In this document: positions 37,829-47,945 of the stretch, piece after piece | Layout: the number at the start of each line of letters is the position of its first letter | Numbering within the stretch: position 1 is the first letter of the stretch | Assembly: GCA_963834515.1 (NCBI GenBank) | Contig: CAWICB010000005.1 | Span: forward strand, 434,001-498,000 | Direction: 5' to 3' | DNA: 64,000 bases | Source of the DNA: RYN-230 sp963834515 | Lineage (GTDB): Bacteria > Actinomycetota > Actinomycetes > Streptosporangiales > Streptosporangiaceae | The notes under the pieces: model-generated | What the model saw: the letters and a program-made list of their open reading frames with translations, nothing else | Told to the model about the DNA's origin: nothing | Database searches by the model: none | Made by a program: the position numbers and the translations under genes

Positions 37829-38069
37829 AGCACCAGCGCCAGTTCTCACCCGGTTCGAACGACGCGACGATCGGGTGCCCGACCGCGAACGCGTGGCCGC
37901 GCGCGTGCCGGAGCGGCGAGGAATCGCAGCAGCCAACGTGCCCGCAGGTCAGGCAGAGCCGCAGGTGCACCCAGGCCGAGCCGAGCCGCAGGCACTCCTC
38001 GCAGCCCTCCGGGGTCCGCGGCGACACCAGGCGGACCAGGGCCAGGTGCGGATCCGCTAGCACGGTCAT
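37806..38069 (-). CDS. UBP-type zinc-finger protein
   Basis: An 87-residue protein made of one zf-UBP domain: CEECLRLGSAWVHLRLCLTC, GHVGCCDSSPLRHARGHAF, then HPIVASFEPGENWRWCYVNE. The Cys and His ligands are all visible. In eukaryotes this fold binds the ubiquitin C-terminus; bacterial stand-alone forms have unknown partners. Its stop overlaps the start of the downstream cNMP/TrxR fusion by 8 to 23 bases, so the two are translationally coupled. Confidence 0.88.
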   Translation of the reverse strand: MTVLADPHLALVRLVSPRTPEGCEECLRLGSAWVHLRLCLTCGHVGCCDSSPLRHARGHAFAVGHPIVASFEPGENWRWCYVNETYV

Positions 38070-38125
38070 GGGTGTCTCCCGTCTCTGCGAGCTATGCCCC
38101 AGGCTGGCTTGGGCTGGCGGCCGGG

Positions 38126-38197
38126 TACATCAGCAGGACGGCTAGTCCGGCACGGGCGTTAAGCAAAGAAAGCGGCAGGCTAGCCGAACAGGTCATG
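38126..38197. promoter_or_regulatory. Imperfect dyad, copy 2 of the stress-island element
   Basis: Left arm TACATCAGCAGGACGGCTAG (38126-38145) and right arm GCTAGCCGAACAGGTCATG (38179-38197). Both match the 33981-34028 dyad with a few changes. It lies 57 bases upstream of the zf-UBP start and after the BON gene. Confidence 0.6.
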
Positions 38198-38227
38198 CCG
38201 CCGGCTCGTCCCAGGGTCGGGCTGCGG

Positions 38228-38881
38228 TCACGGTTCGACGGTCAGGTGGCTTTCCACGGTGGCCACCCCGGGAGCGGCGGCGGCCGCGGCCCGGGCGGCA
38301 CCGGCTTCGTACAGCGAGTGGACGTGCCCGTACAGCTTGGCGGTGTGGTCGGTGACTTCGACCCGGATGTGCCGGGCGTCCACCTCGGCCGCGCGCTTGA
38401 AGGCCTCCTCGATCGTGGCCTGGACGGCGTCCGGGCTGACCGGCGAGGTGACGGTGATGTTGTTCAGGACGCCGGTCACACCGCGGACGTGCTGGACCAT
38501 CCGCTCCACCTCGCGGCGTTGGTATTCATGCTCTACCTCGCCGTCCAGGGTGACCCAGCCGTTCTCTACCCGGGCGTGCACCTTGCCCTCCGGGATCTGC
38601 ACGTTCCATTCCAGGATGTGCGCGATGGCCCGGGCGATGTCGGAGTCGTCCCGGGGCGTCCCGGCCAGGATTACCGTCAGCTCGTTGGCTACCGCCCGGA
38701 CCCCGTGGACCCGTTCCGCGGCCCGGGCCGCGGCCAGTTTCTCGGCGTAGCTTGACACCTTCCCGGTCAGCGTGACCGCTCCGTCGGCCACCGCCACGCC
38801 AATCGCGTCCGGGTCGGTGAGCTGCGGGTCCCAGCGCAGCTCCTCGGTGACGTCATCGCGGATCTCGGCGTCGTTCTTCAT
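38228..38881 (-). CDS. Triple BON-domain protein
   Basis: A 217-residue protein with three consecutive BON domains. They begin DAEIRDDVTEELRWDPQL (GVAVADGAVTLTGKVSSYAEK), DSDIARAIAHILEWNVQI (VENGWVTLDGEVEHEYQRRE) and DAVQATIEEAFKRAAEVD (VTDHTAKLYGHVHSLYEAG). No signal peptide or membrane helix is seen, unlike OsmY. BON domains bind phospholipid or surface structures and are often stress-induced. ATG 38881 is used; the longer frame to 38935 is not family-like. Divergent from dnaK. Confidence 0.9.
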   Translation of the reverse strand: MKNDAEIRDDVTEELRWDPQLTDPDAIGVAVADGAVTLTGKVSSYAEKLAAARAAERVHGVRAVANELTVILAGTPRDDSDIARAIAHILEWNVQIPEGKVHARVENGWVTLDGEVEHEYQRREVERMVQHVRGVTGVLNNITVTSPVSPDAVQATIEEAFKRAAEVDARHIRVEVTDHTAKLYGHVHSLYEAGAARAAAAAAPGVATVESHLTVEP

Positions 38882-38948
38882 CAGTTCACCCCGTCCTGAA
38901 ACTGCGCTTCGCGTCGTTTCCCAGGCTGCTGGCACCGGGGCACGGTTA

Positions 38949-38967
38949 CATCACCCGTTCGGCTAGC
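38949..38967. promoter_or_regulatory. 19-mer, copy 3 of the stress-island element
   Basis: An exact copy of the left arm CATCACCCGTTCGGCTAGC, 68 bases upstream of the BON start and 96 bases before dnaK, in the divergent control region. No matching right arm follows. Confidence 0.65.
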
Positions 38968-39062
38968 CCGGCGGGGCGGGCCCTGGACTAACTGTCTTGA
39001 CGATGTATCCGGTCCCGTGCGGCGGCCAGGGTGGGCACAGATCCTCATCCGGGAGGTAAACC

Positions 39063-40937
<1,875 letters not shown>

Positions 40938-40945
40938 GCTGGCCG

Positions 40946-41479
40946 ATGACCGATAGGGATGGAAACGGGGAAGCCCGGGTCGAGCCGGACGCCGCTCCGG
41001 CAACTGCGGCGGAGGACGGCCCGGCCGACGACACCGCGATCCCGGACCTGCTGGACCGCATCGCTGAGCTGGAGGACCTCCGGCTGCGCGCGCTGGCTGA
41101 CCTGGATAACCTGCGCAAGCGCTGCGCCAGCCAGGTCAGCCAGGCCAGGCAGGAGACCAGGGCTGCGGTGGCCCGGGAATGGCTGCCGGTCATCGACAAC
41201 CTGGACCGCGCGCTGGCCCACGCCCAGGCGGATCCGGACGCCGTCATCGAGGGTGTGCGGCAGGTCCGGGAGCAGGCCATCGGCGTGCTGGCCCGGCTCG
41301 GCTACCCGCGCCGTGACGATCTCGGCGCGATGTTCGATCCGGCCCGGCACGACGCGGTGGCCACCCGGTCCGACTCCACCGCCCGGGACGGCTCGGTGGT
41401 GGAGGTCATCCAGCCCGGGTACGGCGAACGGGACCACCAGCTGCGGCCTGCGCAGGTGGTGGTGGCCAGGTCGGGCTGA
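40946..41479 (+). CDS. grpE: Nucleotide exchange factor GrpE
   Basis: A 177-residue cochaperone that releases ADP from DnaK. An acidic disordered start is followed by the long helix (LLDRIAELEDLRLRALADLD) and NLRKRCASQ, then EWLPVIDNLDRALAHAQADP. The usual beta-wing shows FDPARHDAVATRSDS and VVEVIQPGY. ATG 40946 is preferred to GTG 40934, which overlaps the dnaK stop. The TGA shares its last base with the dnaJ ATG. Confidence 0.93.
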   Translation: MTDRDGNGEARVEPDAAPATAAEDGPADDTAIPDLLDRIAELEDLRLRALADLDNLRKRCASQVSQARQETRAAVAREWLPVIDNLDRALAHAQADPDAVIEGVRQVREQAIGVLARLGYPRRDDLGAMFDPARHDAVATRSDSTARDGSVVEVIQPGYGERDHQLRPAQVVVARSG

Positions 41480-42446
41480 TGGCTGACGGCCAGGACTTCT
41501 ACCAGATCCTGGGCGTGCCGAGGAACGCCAGCCAGGACGAGATCCAGCGCGCCTACCGCAAGCTGGCCCGCCAGTACCACCCGGACGTCAACCATGACCC
41601 GGGCGCCGAGGACCGGTTCAAGGACGTCTCGGAGGCCTACAACGTGCTGTCCGATCCGCAGACCCGGCGCCGCTACGACGCGTTCGGCGCGGACTTCCGC
41701 CAGGTTCCCGAGGACGTGGACCCGGAGACCTGGCGGCGCAGCCGGGCACGGGCCAGCGCGGGGGCCGGTGCCCGCGGGGCGGCTGGGCCGGCCCGGCCCG
41801 GGCGGGCCGGGGGACCGGTGGGTTCAGTTTCGGTCGCGGCGACATTGACATCGAGGATCTGCTCGGCGGGTTCTTCGGCGGCCGGGCAGACCGCGGCTGG
41901 GGCCCGATCCGCGGTGCCGACCAAGAGACCGAACTCGGGGTCACGGTCGAGGAGGCGTACCACGGCACCCGCCGGTCGATCACTCTGTCCGGAGACGGGG
42001 CCCGCGCGACCCTGGACGTGAACGTGCCGCCCGGCGTGACCGACGGGCAGCGGATCCGGCTGGCCGGCCAGGGCGGCCGCGGCACCGACGGATCGGCCAA
42101 CGGCGACCTGTACCTCATCGTGCGCATCGCGCCGCATCCCAGGTACCGGCTCGACGGTCGTGACCTCTACGTCGACCTGCTGCTCGCACCGTGGGAAGCC
42201 GCCCTGGGCACGTCGGTAGCCGTGGACACCCCGGGCGGCGAAGCCAAGGTGAAAGTCCCGTCCGGTACCTCGACCGGGCGGCGGCTCCGGCTCCGCGGCC
42301 GCGGCCTGCCCAATCCCCGGGGCAAGCCCGGTGACCTGTTCGGCGAGGCCAAGATCATGGTGCCCGCTCGCCCTTCCCGGACTGAGCGGCGGCTGTTCGA
42401 GCAGCTCGCGGCCGAGTCTGACTTCGACCCGAGGCGGCAGCCATGA
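41479..42446 (+). pseudogene. dnaJ: DnaJ/CbpA-type cochaperone, one frameshift
   Basis: The J domain is intact (DFYQILGVPRNASQDEIQRA, then YRKLARQYHPDVNHDP, with the HPD motif). After a very GC-rich linker (about 41760-41820) the frame is lost: the expected FSFGRGDIDIEDLLGGFFGG and ETELGVTVEEAYHGTRRSIT continue in another frame to the C-terminal beta domains (VNVPPGVTDGQRIRLAGQGG ... 42446). There is no zinc-finger region, so this is the CbpA-like class. That fits the CbpM gene that follows with a 4-base overlap. The single indel in a homopolymer-rich stretch may be a sequencing error. Confidence 0.85.
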
Positions 42447-42745
42447 GCCACGCCATGGTGCGGGTCCCGGCGTCCCGGCTCAGCCTGGACGAGTTCGCCG
42501 CCCTGGCTGGCCTGCATCCGGATCTGATCCGCCAGCTGGTCGCCCTCGGCATCGTCGAGGCCAGCTACGGCCCCGCGGGCGAGCTGCGGTTCTCCCGTAG
42601 CCAGCTGGCCGTGGTGGCCCGGATGCAGCGACTCCGCGCGGGCTTTGGGCTCAACTACGCCGCCGTCGCGCTGGTAACCGATCTGCTCGACCGGATCGCG
42701 GTACTCGAAGCAGCCCTGCAGGGCTCCCGATGGCCAGGACGGTAA
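42443..42745 (+). CDS. CbpM-like chaperone modulator (MerR_2 type)
   Basis: A 100-residue protein with a MerR-like start, RLSLDEFAALAGLHPDLIRQ, then LVALGIVEA, and the C-terminal helix GFGLNYAAVALVTDLLDRIA, then VLEAAL, typical of CbpM, which binds the J domain of CbpA. The alternative is an HspR-like repressor, but the DNA-binding wing and the HspR tail are not obvious. The overlap with dnaJ (ATGA at 42443-42446) and the 3-base gap to clpB show a tight operon. Confidence 0.78.
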   Translation: MSHAMVRVPASRLSLDEFAALAGLHPDLIRQLVALGIVEASYGPAGELRFSRSQLAVVARMQRLRAGFGLNYAAVALVTDLLDRIAVLEAALQGSRWPGR

Positions 42746-42748
42746 CCA

Positions 42749-45364
42749 ATGGACCCGAATCACCTGACCCAGAAGTCGCAGGAAGCCCTACACGACGCGC
42801 AGACCAAGGCCCTCCGCTTCGGCCATACCGAGGTGGACGGCGAGCACCTGCTCCTCGCGCTGCTCGACCAGGGCGAGGGCATCGCTCCCCGGCTGCTCAG
42901 CCAGGCCGGCGCGGACCCGGACCGGCTGCGCCAGGCGCTGGAAGCGGAGCTGGCCCGGCGGCCCCGGGTCACCGGCCCGGGAGCCAGCCCGGGGCAGATC
43001 ATGGTCACTCAGCGGCTGTCCCGGCTGCTCGATGCGGCCGAACAGGAGGCCGGCCGGCTCAAGGACGAATACGTCTCGGTCGAGCACCTGCTGCTGGCCC
43101 TGCTGGCCGAGGGCCCGGCCACCCCGGCCGGCCGCCTGCTCCAGCAGGAGGGCGTGACCAGGGACGGGTTCCTGGAGGCACTGACCAAGATCCGCGGCAA
43201 CCAGCGGGTCACCTCGGCCATGCCCGAAGTCGCCTACGAGGCCCTGGCCAAGTACGGCACCGACCTGGTGGCCGCTGCGGCCAGTGGCCGGCTCGACCCG
43301 GTCATCGGCCGGGACGCCGAGATCAGGCGGGTCATCCAGATCCTGTCCCGGAAGACCAAGAACAACCCGGTGCTGATCGGCGACCCCGGTGTCGGCAAGA
43401 CCGCCATCGTGGAAGGCCTGGCCCAGCGCATCACCCGGGGCGACGTCCCGGAGGGGCTACGCGACCGGACGATCTTCGCCCTGGACATGAGCGCCCTGGT
43501 GGCCGGCGCGAAATACCGTGGCGAGTTCGAGGAGCGGCTGCAGGCTGTACTGAGCGAGGTGCGCGCCGCGGAGGGCCGCATCCTGCTGTTCGTGGACGAA
43601 CTGCACAATGTGGTCGGTGCCGGGGCGGCCGAGGGTGCCATGGACGCGGGCAACATGCTCAAGCCGATGCTGGCCCGCGGCGAGCTGCACATGATCGGTG
43701 CCACCACGCTGGACGAGTACCGCAAGCGGATCGAGAAAGACGCCGCCCTGGAGCGCCGGTTCCAGCCAGTCATGGTGGACGAGCCATCCGAGGAGGACGC
43801 CATCTCCATCCTGCGCGGCCTGCGCGAGCGGCTCGAGGTGTTCCACGGCGTGAAGATCGCGGACAGCGCGCTGGTCGCCGCGGTCACCCTCAGCCACCGG
43901 TACATCCCGGACCGGTTCCTGCCGGACAAGGCCATCGACCTGGTCGATGAGGCCTGCGCGATGATCCGGACCGAGATCGACTCCATGCCCGCCGAGCTGG
44001 ACGAGCTGACCCGGCGGGTGATGCGGCTGGAGATCGAGGAGGCCGCGCTGGCCAAGGAGAGCGACCCGGCCAGCCAGGCACGGCTGGATGACCTGCGCCG
44101 GGAACTGGCCGATCTGCGTGCGCAGGCCGACGCGCTGCGAGCGCAGTGGGAGGCCGAGCGGCAGACGCTGCGCCGGATCCAGGCGCTACGAGAGGACATC
44201 GAACAGGTCCGCCAGCGGGCCGAGCTGGCCGAGCGCAACTATGACCTGAGCACCGCCGCCGAGCTGCGTATGGGCAAGCTGCCCGACCTGGAGCGGCGGC
44301 TGCACGCCGAGGAGGAGCAGCTGGCCTCCCGGCAGGGCGGTACCCGGCTACTGCGCGAGGTGGTCACCGAGGACGAGATAGCGGCCATCGTGTCCCGGTG
44401 GACCGGCATCCCCGTCAGCCGCCTGCAGGAGGGCGAGCGGGAGAAGCTGCTCCGGCTGGACCAGATCCTGCACGAGCGGGTGGTGGGCCAGGACGAGGCC
44501 GTGCAGCTGGTCGCCGACGCGATCATCCGGGCACGGTCCGGCATCAAGGATCCGCGCCGGCCGATCGGGTCGTTCATCTTCCTCGGCCCCACCGGCGTGG
44601 GCAAGACCGAGCTGGCCAAGTCGCTGGCCGCGGCCTTGTTCGACACCGAGGAGAACATGGTCCGCATCGACATGAGCGAGTACCAGGAACGGCACACCGT
44701 CAGCCGCCTGGTCGGCGCGCCGCCGGGCTACGTCGGCTACGAGGAGGGCGGCCAGCTGACCGAGGCGGTGCGCCGCAAGCCGTACTCGGTGGTGCTGTTC
44801 GACGAGGTGGAGAAGGCCCACTCCGATGTGTTCAACACGCTGCTCCAGGTGCTGGACGACGGGCGGCTGACCGATGCGCAGGGCCGCACGGTCGACTTCC
44901 GTAACACAGTCATCATCATGACCTCCAACATCGGCTCGCAGTACCTGGTCCAGGACGCGGTGGCGGGCGGCGAGATCAAGCCCGACGTGCGGGAACTGGT
45001 GCTGGGCGAGATGCGCGGCCACTTCCGGCCCGAGTTCCTCAACCGGCTGGACGACATCGTGCTGTTCAAGCCGCTCACCGAGACTGAGATCGAGCGCATC
45101 GTGGACCTCATGCTCGATGACGTGCGGGCCAGGCTGGCCGGCCGGCAGATGATGCTCGAAGTCAGCGAGGACGCGCGGCGGTTCATCGCCGAGCAGGGCT
45201 TCGATCCCGTGTACGGGGCACGGCCGCTGCGCCGGTTCATCGCCCGTGAGGTGGAGACCCGGATCGGCCGTGCGCTACTGGCGGGCGACATCCGGGACGG
45301 CGCGGTGATCCGGGTCGATTACGACGGCGGTGCGCTGACCGTCGGTTATGAGAACCCGCCGTGA
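42749..45364 (+). CDS. clpB: ATP-dependent disaggregase ClpB
   Basis: An 871-residue Hsp100 with the full layout. The N-terminal double Clp repeat starts LTQKSQEALHDAQTKALRFG. NBD1 has Walker A GDPGVGKTAIVEGL and Walker B ILLFVDELHNVVG. The coiled-coil middle domain spans about 405-525. NBD2 has LGPTGVGKTELAKSLA and VVLFDEVEKAH, and the C-terminal D2-small domain is RFIAEQGFDPVYGARPLRRF. It cooperates with DnaK/DnaJ/GrpE encoded just upstream. Stop TGA 45362-45364 overlaps the GTG of trxC. Confidence 0.97.
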   Translation: MDPNHLTQKSQEALHDAQTKALRFGHTEVDGEHLLLALLDQGEGIAPRLLSQAGADPDRLRQALEAELARRPRVTGPGASPGQIMVTQRLSRLLDAAEQEAGRLKDEYVSVEHLLLALLAEGPATPAGRLLQQEGVTRDGFLEALTKIRGNQRVTSAMPEVAYEALAKYGTDLVAAAASGRLDPVIGRDAEIRRVIQILSRKTKNNPVLIGDPGVGKTAIVEGLAQRITRGDVPEGLRDRTIFALDMSALVAGAKYRGEFEERLQAVLSEVRAAEGRILLFVDELHNVVGAGAAEGAMDAGNMLKPMLARGELHMIGATTLDEYRKRIEKDAALERRFQPVMVDEPSEEDAISILRGLRERLEVFHGVKIADSALVAAVTLSHRYIPDRFLPDKAIDLVDEACAMIRTEIDSMPAELDELTRRVMRLEIEEAALAKESDPASQARLDDLRRELADLRAQADALRAQWEAERQTLRRIQALREDIEQVRQRAELAERNYDLSTAAELRMGKLPDLERRLHAEEEQLASRQGGTRLLREVVTEDEIAAIVSRWTGIPVSRLQEGEREKLLRLDQILHERVVGQDEAVQLVADAIIRARSGIKDPRRPIGSFIFLGPTGVGKTELAKSLAAALFDTEENMVRIDMSEYQERHTVSRLVGAPPGYVGYEEGGQLTEAVRRKPYSVVLFDEVEKAHSDVFNTLLQVLDDGRLTDAQGRTVDFRNTVIIMTSNIGSQYLVQDAVAGGEIKPDVRELVLGEMRGHFRPEFLNRLDDIVLFKPLTETEIERIVDLMLDDVRARLAGRQMMLEVSEDARRFIAEQGFDPVYGARPLRRFIAREVETRIGRALLAGDIRDGAVIRVDYDGGALTVGYENPP

Positions 45365-45813
45365 CCGAGAAAACTCATCCGGTCACCGCGACTCAGCTGG
45401 TCACCTGCCCGCATTGCGGGCGGCGGAACCGGGTCCCGGCCGCAGCCGGGGATATACCGCGCTGCGGCCACTGCCACCGTCCGCTGCCCTGGATCGTGGA
45501 CGCCGATGACGACTCGTTCGCGGAGATCGCGGAGGCCGCATCGCTGCCTGTCGTCGTCAACATGTGGGCGCCATGGTGCGGCCCGTGCCGGATGGTGAGC
45601 CCCGCCCTCGCCCAGGTCGCCACCGAACTGGCTGGACGGGTGAAGCTGGTCAAGGTCAACGTGGACGGGTCACCCCGGCTGCAGCAGCGCTTCTCTGTAC
45701 AGGCCATCCCGACTCTGCTGGTGCTGAAGCACGGCCAGGTGATGGCTCAGCAGGCCGGTGCCCTGCCGCTGGCCAGCCTGCGGGCGTGGGTGGAGCAGGA
45801 GATCCGGGAATGA
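45361..45813 (+). CDS. trxC: Thioredoxin 2 type with N-terminal zinc ribbon
   Basis: A 150-residue thioredoxin. CPHCGRRN and RCGHCHRP form the four-Cys zinc ribbon typical of TrxC. The thioredoxin fold follows with active site WAPWCGPCRMVSP and the cis-Pro loop QAIPTLLVLKHG. TrxC is usually linked to oxidative stress. GTG 45361 overlaps the clpB stop by 4 bases, making it the last gene of the chaperone operon. Confidence 0.93.
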   Translation: MTEKTHPVTATQLVTCPHCGRRNRVPAAAGDIPRCGHCHRPLPWIVDADDDSFAEIAEAASLPVVVNMWAPWCGPCRMVSPALAQVATELAGRVKLVKVNVDGSPRLQQRFSVQAIPTLLVLKHGQVMAQQAGALPLASLRAWVEQEIRE

Positions 45814-45869
45814 CCGGCACGAAAGTGCTCCTGTCCCGGTGGCAGTTTGGCATCACGATCACTACCATT

Positions 45870-46218
45870 TCGTGTTCGTCCCGCTGACGGTCTCCACGCT
45901 GGTGCTGCGCGGGGTGGACGACCAGCCGCGGGCGCTGCGCGAACTGCGCCGGGTGCTCCGGCCGGGCGTCCGGTTCCTGTTTCTCGAGCACCTGCGCTCC
46001 GATGACCCGCGGCCGGCCCGGCTGCAGGACCGGTTCAACTGGCCAACCGGCTCGTCGTCTGCTGGGACTGCAACCGCCCCACCCTGGACTCCATCCAGGA
46101 AGCCAGTTTCACCATCACCCACCTGGAGCACATGACGCTGCCCAAAGCCCCGAAGTTCGTCGGCCCGGCCATCATGGGCGGCGCGACCACTCCCGCGTGC
46201 CGTCCCCGGCGGCGCTAG
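45870..46218 (+). pseudogene. Class I SAM methyltransferase, C-terminal remnant
   Basis: VSTLVLRGVDDQPRALRELR, then RVLRPGVRFLFLEHLRSDDP, is the back half of a UbiE-like methyltransferase. The SAM-binding motif I is missing. Near 46040 (AACTGGCCAACCGG) one base is lost, and the tail RLVVCWDCNRPTLDSIQEAS ... EHMTLPKAPKFVGPAIMGG continues in another frame to TAG 46218. It is truncated at the 5' side just after trxC. Confidence 0.7.
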
Positions 46219-47125
46219 GCCGCGCGGCGGGCCCGGGCGGCGTCACGGCGGTGGAACGCCAGAGTACGGACGTCCTGTCGCCAGCTGGGGACGATGGCGG
46301 CCAGTGTCAGGTAGCCGCCAATGGCGACGGCCACCCAGGTGGCGAGTGCGGCAAGCAAGGCCGCGCCGAGCGGGATCCGGGCCTTACTGGCCGCCGCGAC
46401 CCCCGCGAAGCCGATGAGCGCGATGGCACCGGGCACCGCGCCCTCCACTTCGGTCACGGCCGGCCCACGGCCCTCATGCCGCTCGGTGATGGCCAGCGTG
46501 GCCGGCAGCACGGCTGGCGCGGCCAGCATCACCCCACCGGCCGCCTTCCCGGCCAGCACGCCGATCAGCCCGGCCACCACGAAGATGGTGGCGCCGAAGG
46601 CGAAACGAACGACGAGAGCAGGCAGCGGGATCTCGCGTAGTGCCCGACATCGACGGCGAACAGTCGGCCGGGCGCGACGCCGGTGCTGCGGCTGGTATCC
46701 GCCTGCCGCCTGGCCCGGCTGCCCGGCTGTCGCCCGGCCTGGCCGCCCACTGGCAGGCCGGACGGGGATCGGGCACTTGCCGCGCCTGCCACCGGAAGCG
46801 CGATGGCGCCGCCGACCGTGAGCCCGACGGTCCAGAGCACGGCCGAACCCCAGACAGTGCCCCAGCGGCGTACGGCCGGTATCGCGGCCGTGCACGCCAC
46901 CGCTAGGGCGACCGCGCCGGCGATCATCCCGGTGGCGGAGACCCGGGCCGAGGCTTCCCCCTCAGCCAAGGCGATCACGAGCAGATTACCCAGCGCAACC
47001 GCGGGAGAGGCGCCGAAGATGCCTGCGAACCGCTTGGGCTGCAGCAGCTCGCCGAGCACTGCGAACAGGGCGACGAAGAGACCCCCGTTGATCGCCTTGA
47101 CGCAGATGAGCAGTGCAGCGGACAT
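46215..47125 (-). pseudogene. Two-domain DUF3147-like membrane protein, disrupted
   Basis: From ATG 47125 (GGGGAG upstream) the frame gives AALLICVKAINGGLFVALFA, then VLGELLQPKRFAGIFGASPA and more hydrophobic segments down to about 46770. The second half, VVRFAFGATIFVVAGLIGVL ... GGVMLAAPAVLPATLAITER ... GAIALIGFAGVAAASKARIP, lies in another frame ending at 46215 and has no start of its own. Both halves resemble DUF3147-type permease-like domains. The linker around 46650-46770 is not conserved, so one or more indels separate them. Confidence 0.5.
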
Positions 47126-47945
47126 GAGATGACTCCCCTTGCTGGGGTACGCCATTAACCACCAGCCAGGCGGTTAACCTCGGGTGGCGCTCAGCGGCGC
47201 GTTGCTGGCAAGACCGCGGATTCCAGTCACCGCACGGCTGCCTTTCAGGTGCCACCCGGGCAAATTCTTCTTGTCCGGGCACTGTGACTCTTGCCGCCTA
47301 GGTCGTCACTCGGCTCCTGCGAGCGGTCAGCCGGGCTGTGACCGTTGCCGTGTTTGCGGGTGGTCACTGCGCTGCAGGCTCCCGGCATCCCAAGATCCAC
47401 TCCCGGGACCGCGCCGGTCATACACAGGTGGGGGTTCGCGGATCGCGCCCGTTGGCTCGGGTCGTTGCGCCGGATAGCGAGCCTGTGTGTTGCGCCGCTC
47501 AGGCGCCGGGCTGCGCCATGGCGCAGCGTGGCGCAGCCACCCAGCGCGCGCTGCGGCGCCCGCCGGAGGCCGGCGTGCCAGCCGGAACGACCACGGGCCG
47601 CCTGGTAGACATTCGCTGGCGCCCAGCTCTGCTGGCCAAGATTAGCAACGTCGGCCGCACCATTGACGGCTACGGTCCGGGGCAGGAACTGAACAGCACC
47701 GAGCAGCAGCACGGCCACTCTGATAGCTGGGCCTTCCAGTTGACCGTGTGGGTCAACATGACCTGAGCGCGCTCCCACATAAAGGCTCAGCAGGTTGACA
47801 CTTGCGCGTCAACGGCAGGGATCGGACAGCGTTCCCGGGGACCAGGCCGGCGCCAGCCGGCCCACGGCCGCCCAGCCAGCCCAGCTATGAGCCAGCCCAG
47901 CTATGAGCCAGCACTTCTCAGCGGGCGGATGCATGCTTGGCTGGG
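47126..47945. other. 820-base gap with no supported gene
   Basis: Frames exist on both strands (47245-47778 minus, 47338-47766 plus), but none has a family signature, a clear ribosome site or normal codon pattern. Short direct copies of AGCCAGCCCAGCTATG occur at about 47875-47905. It may be debris from rearrangement next to the damaged membrane gene. Confidence 0.4.

Noticed and set aside
38976..39002. Possible DevR/DosR-type box and -35 (TTGACG) before dnaK
   Set aside because: Only one half-site resembles the DosR motif and no -10 follows at a suitable distance.
47245..47778. Overlapping 140-180-residue frames on both strands
   Set aside because: No signatures, no ribosome site and Arg/Ala-rich composition typical of antisense or random high-GC frames.
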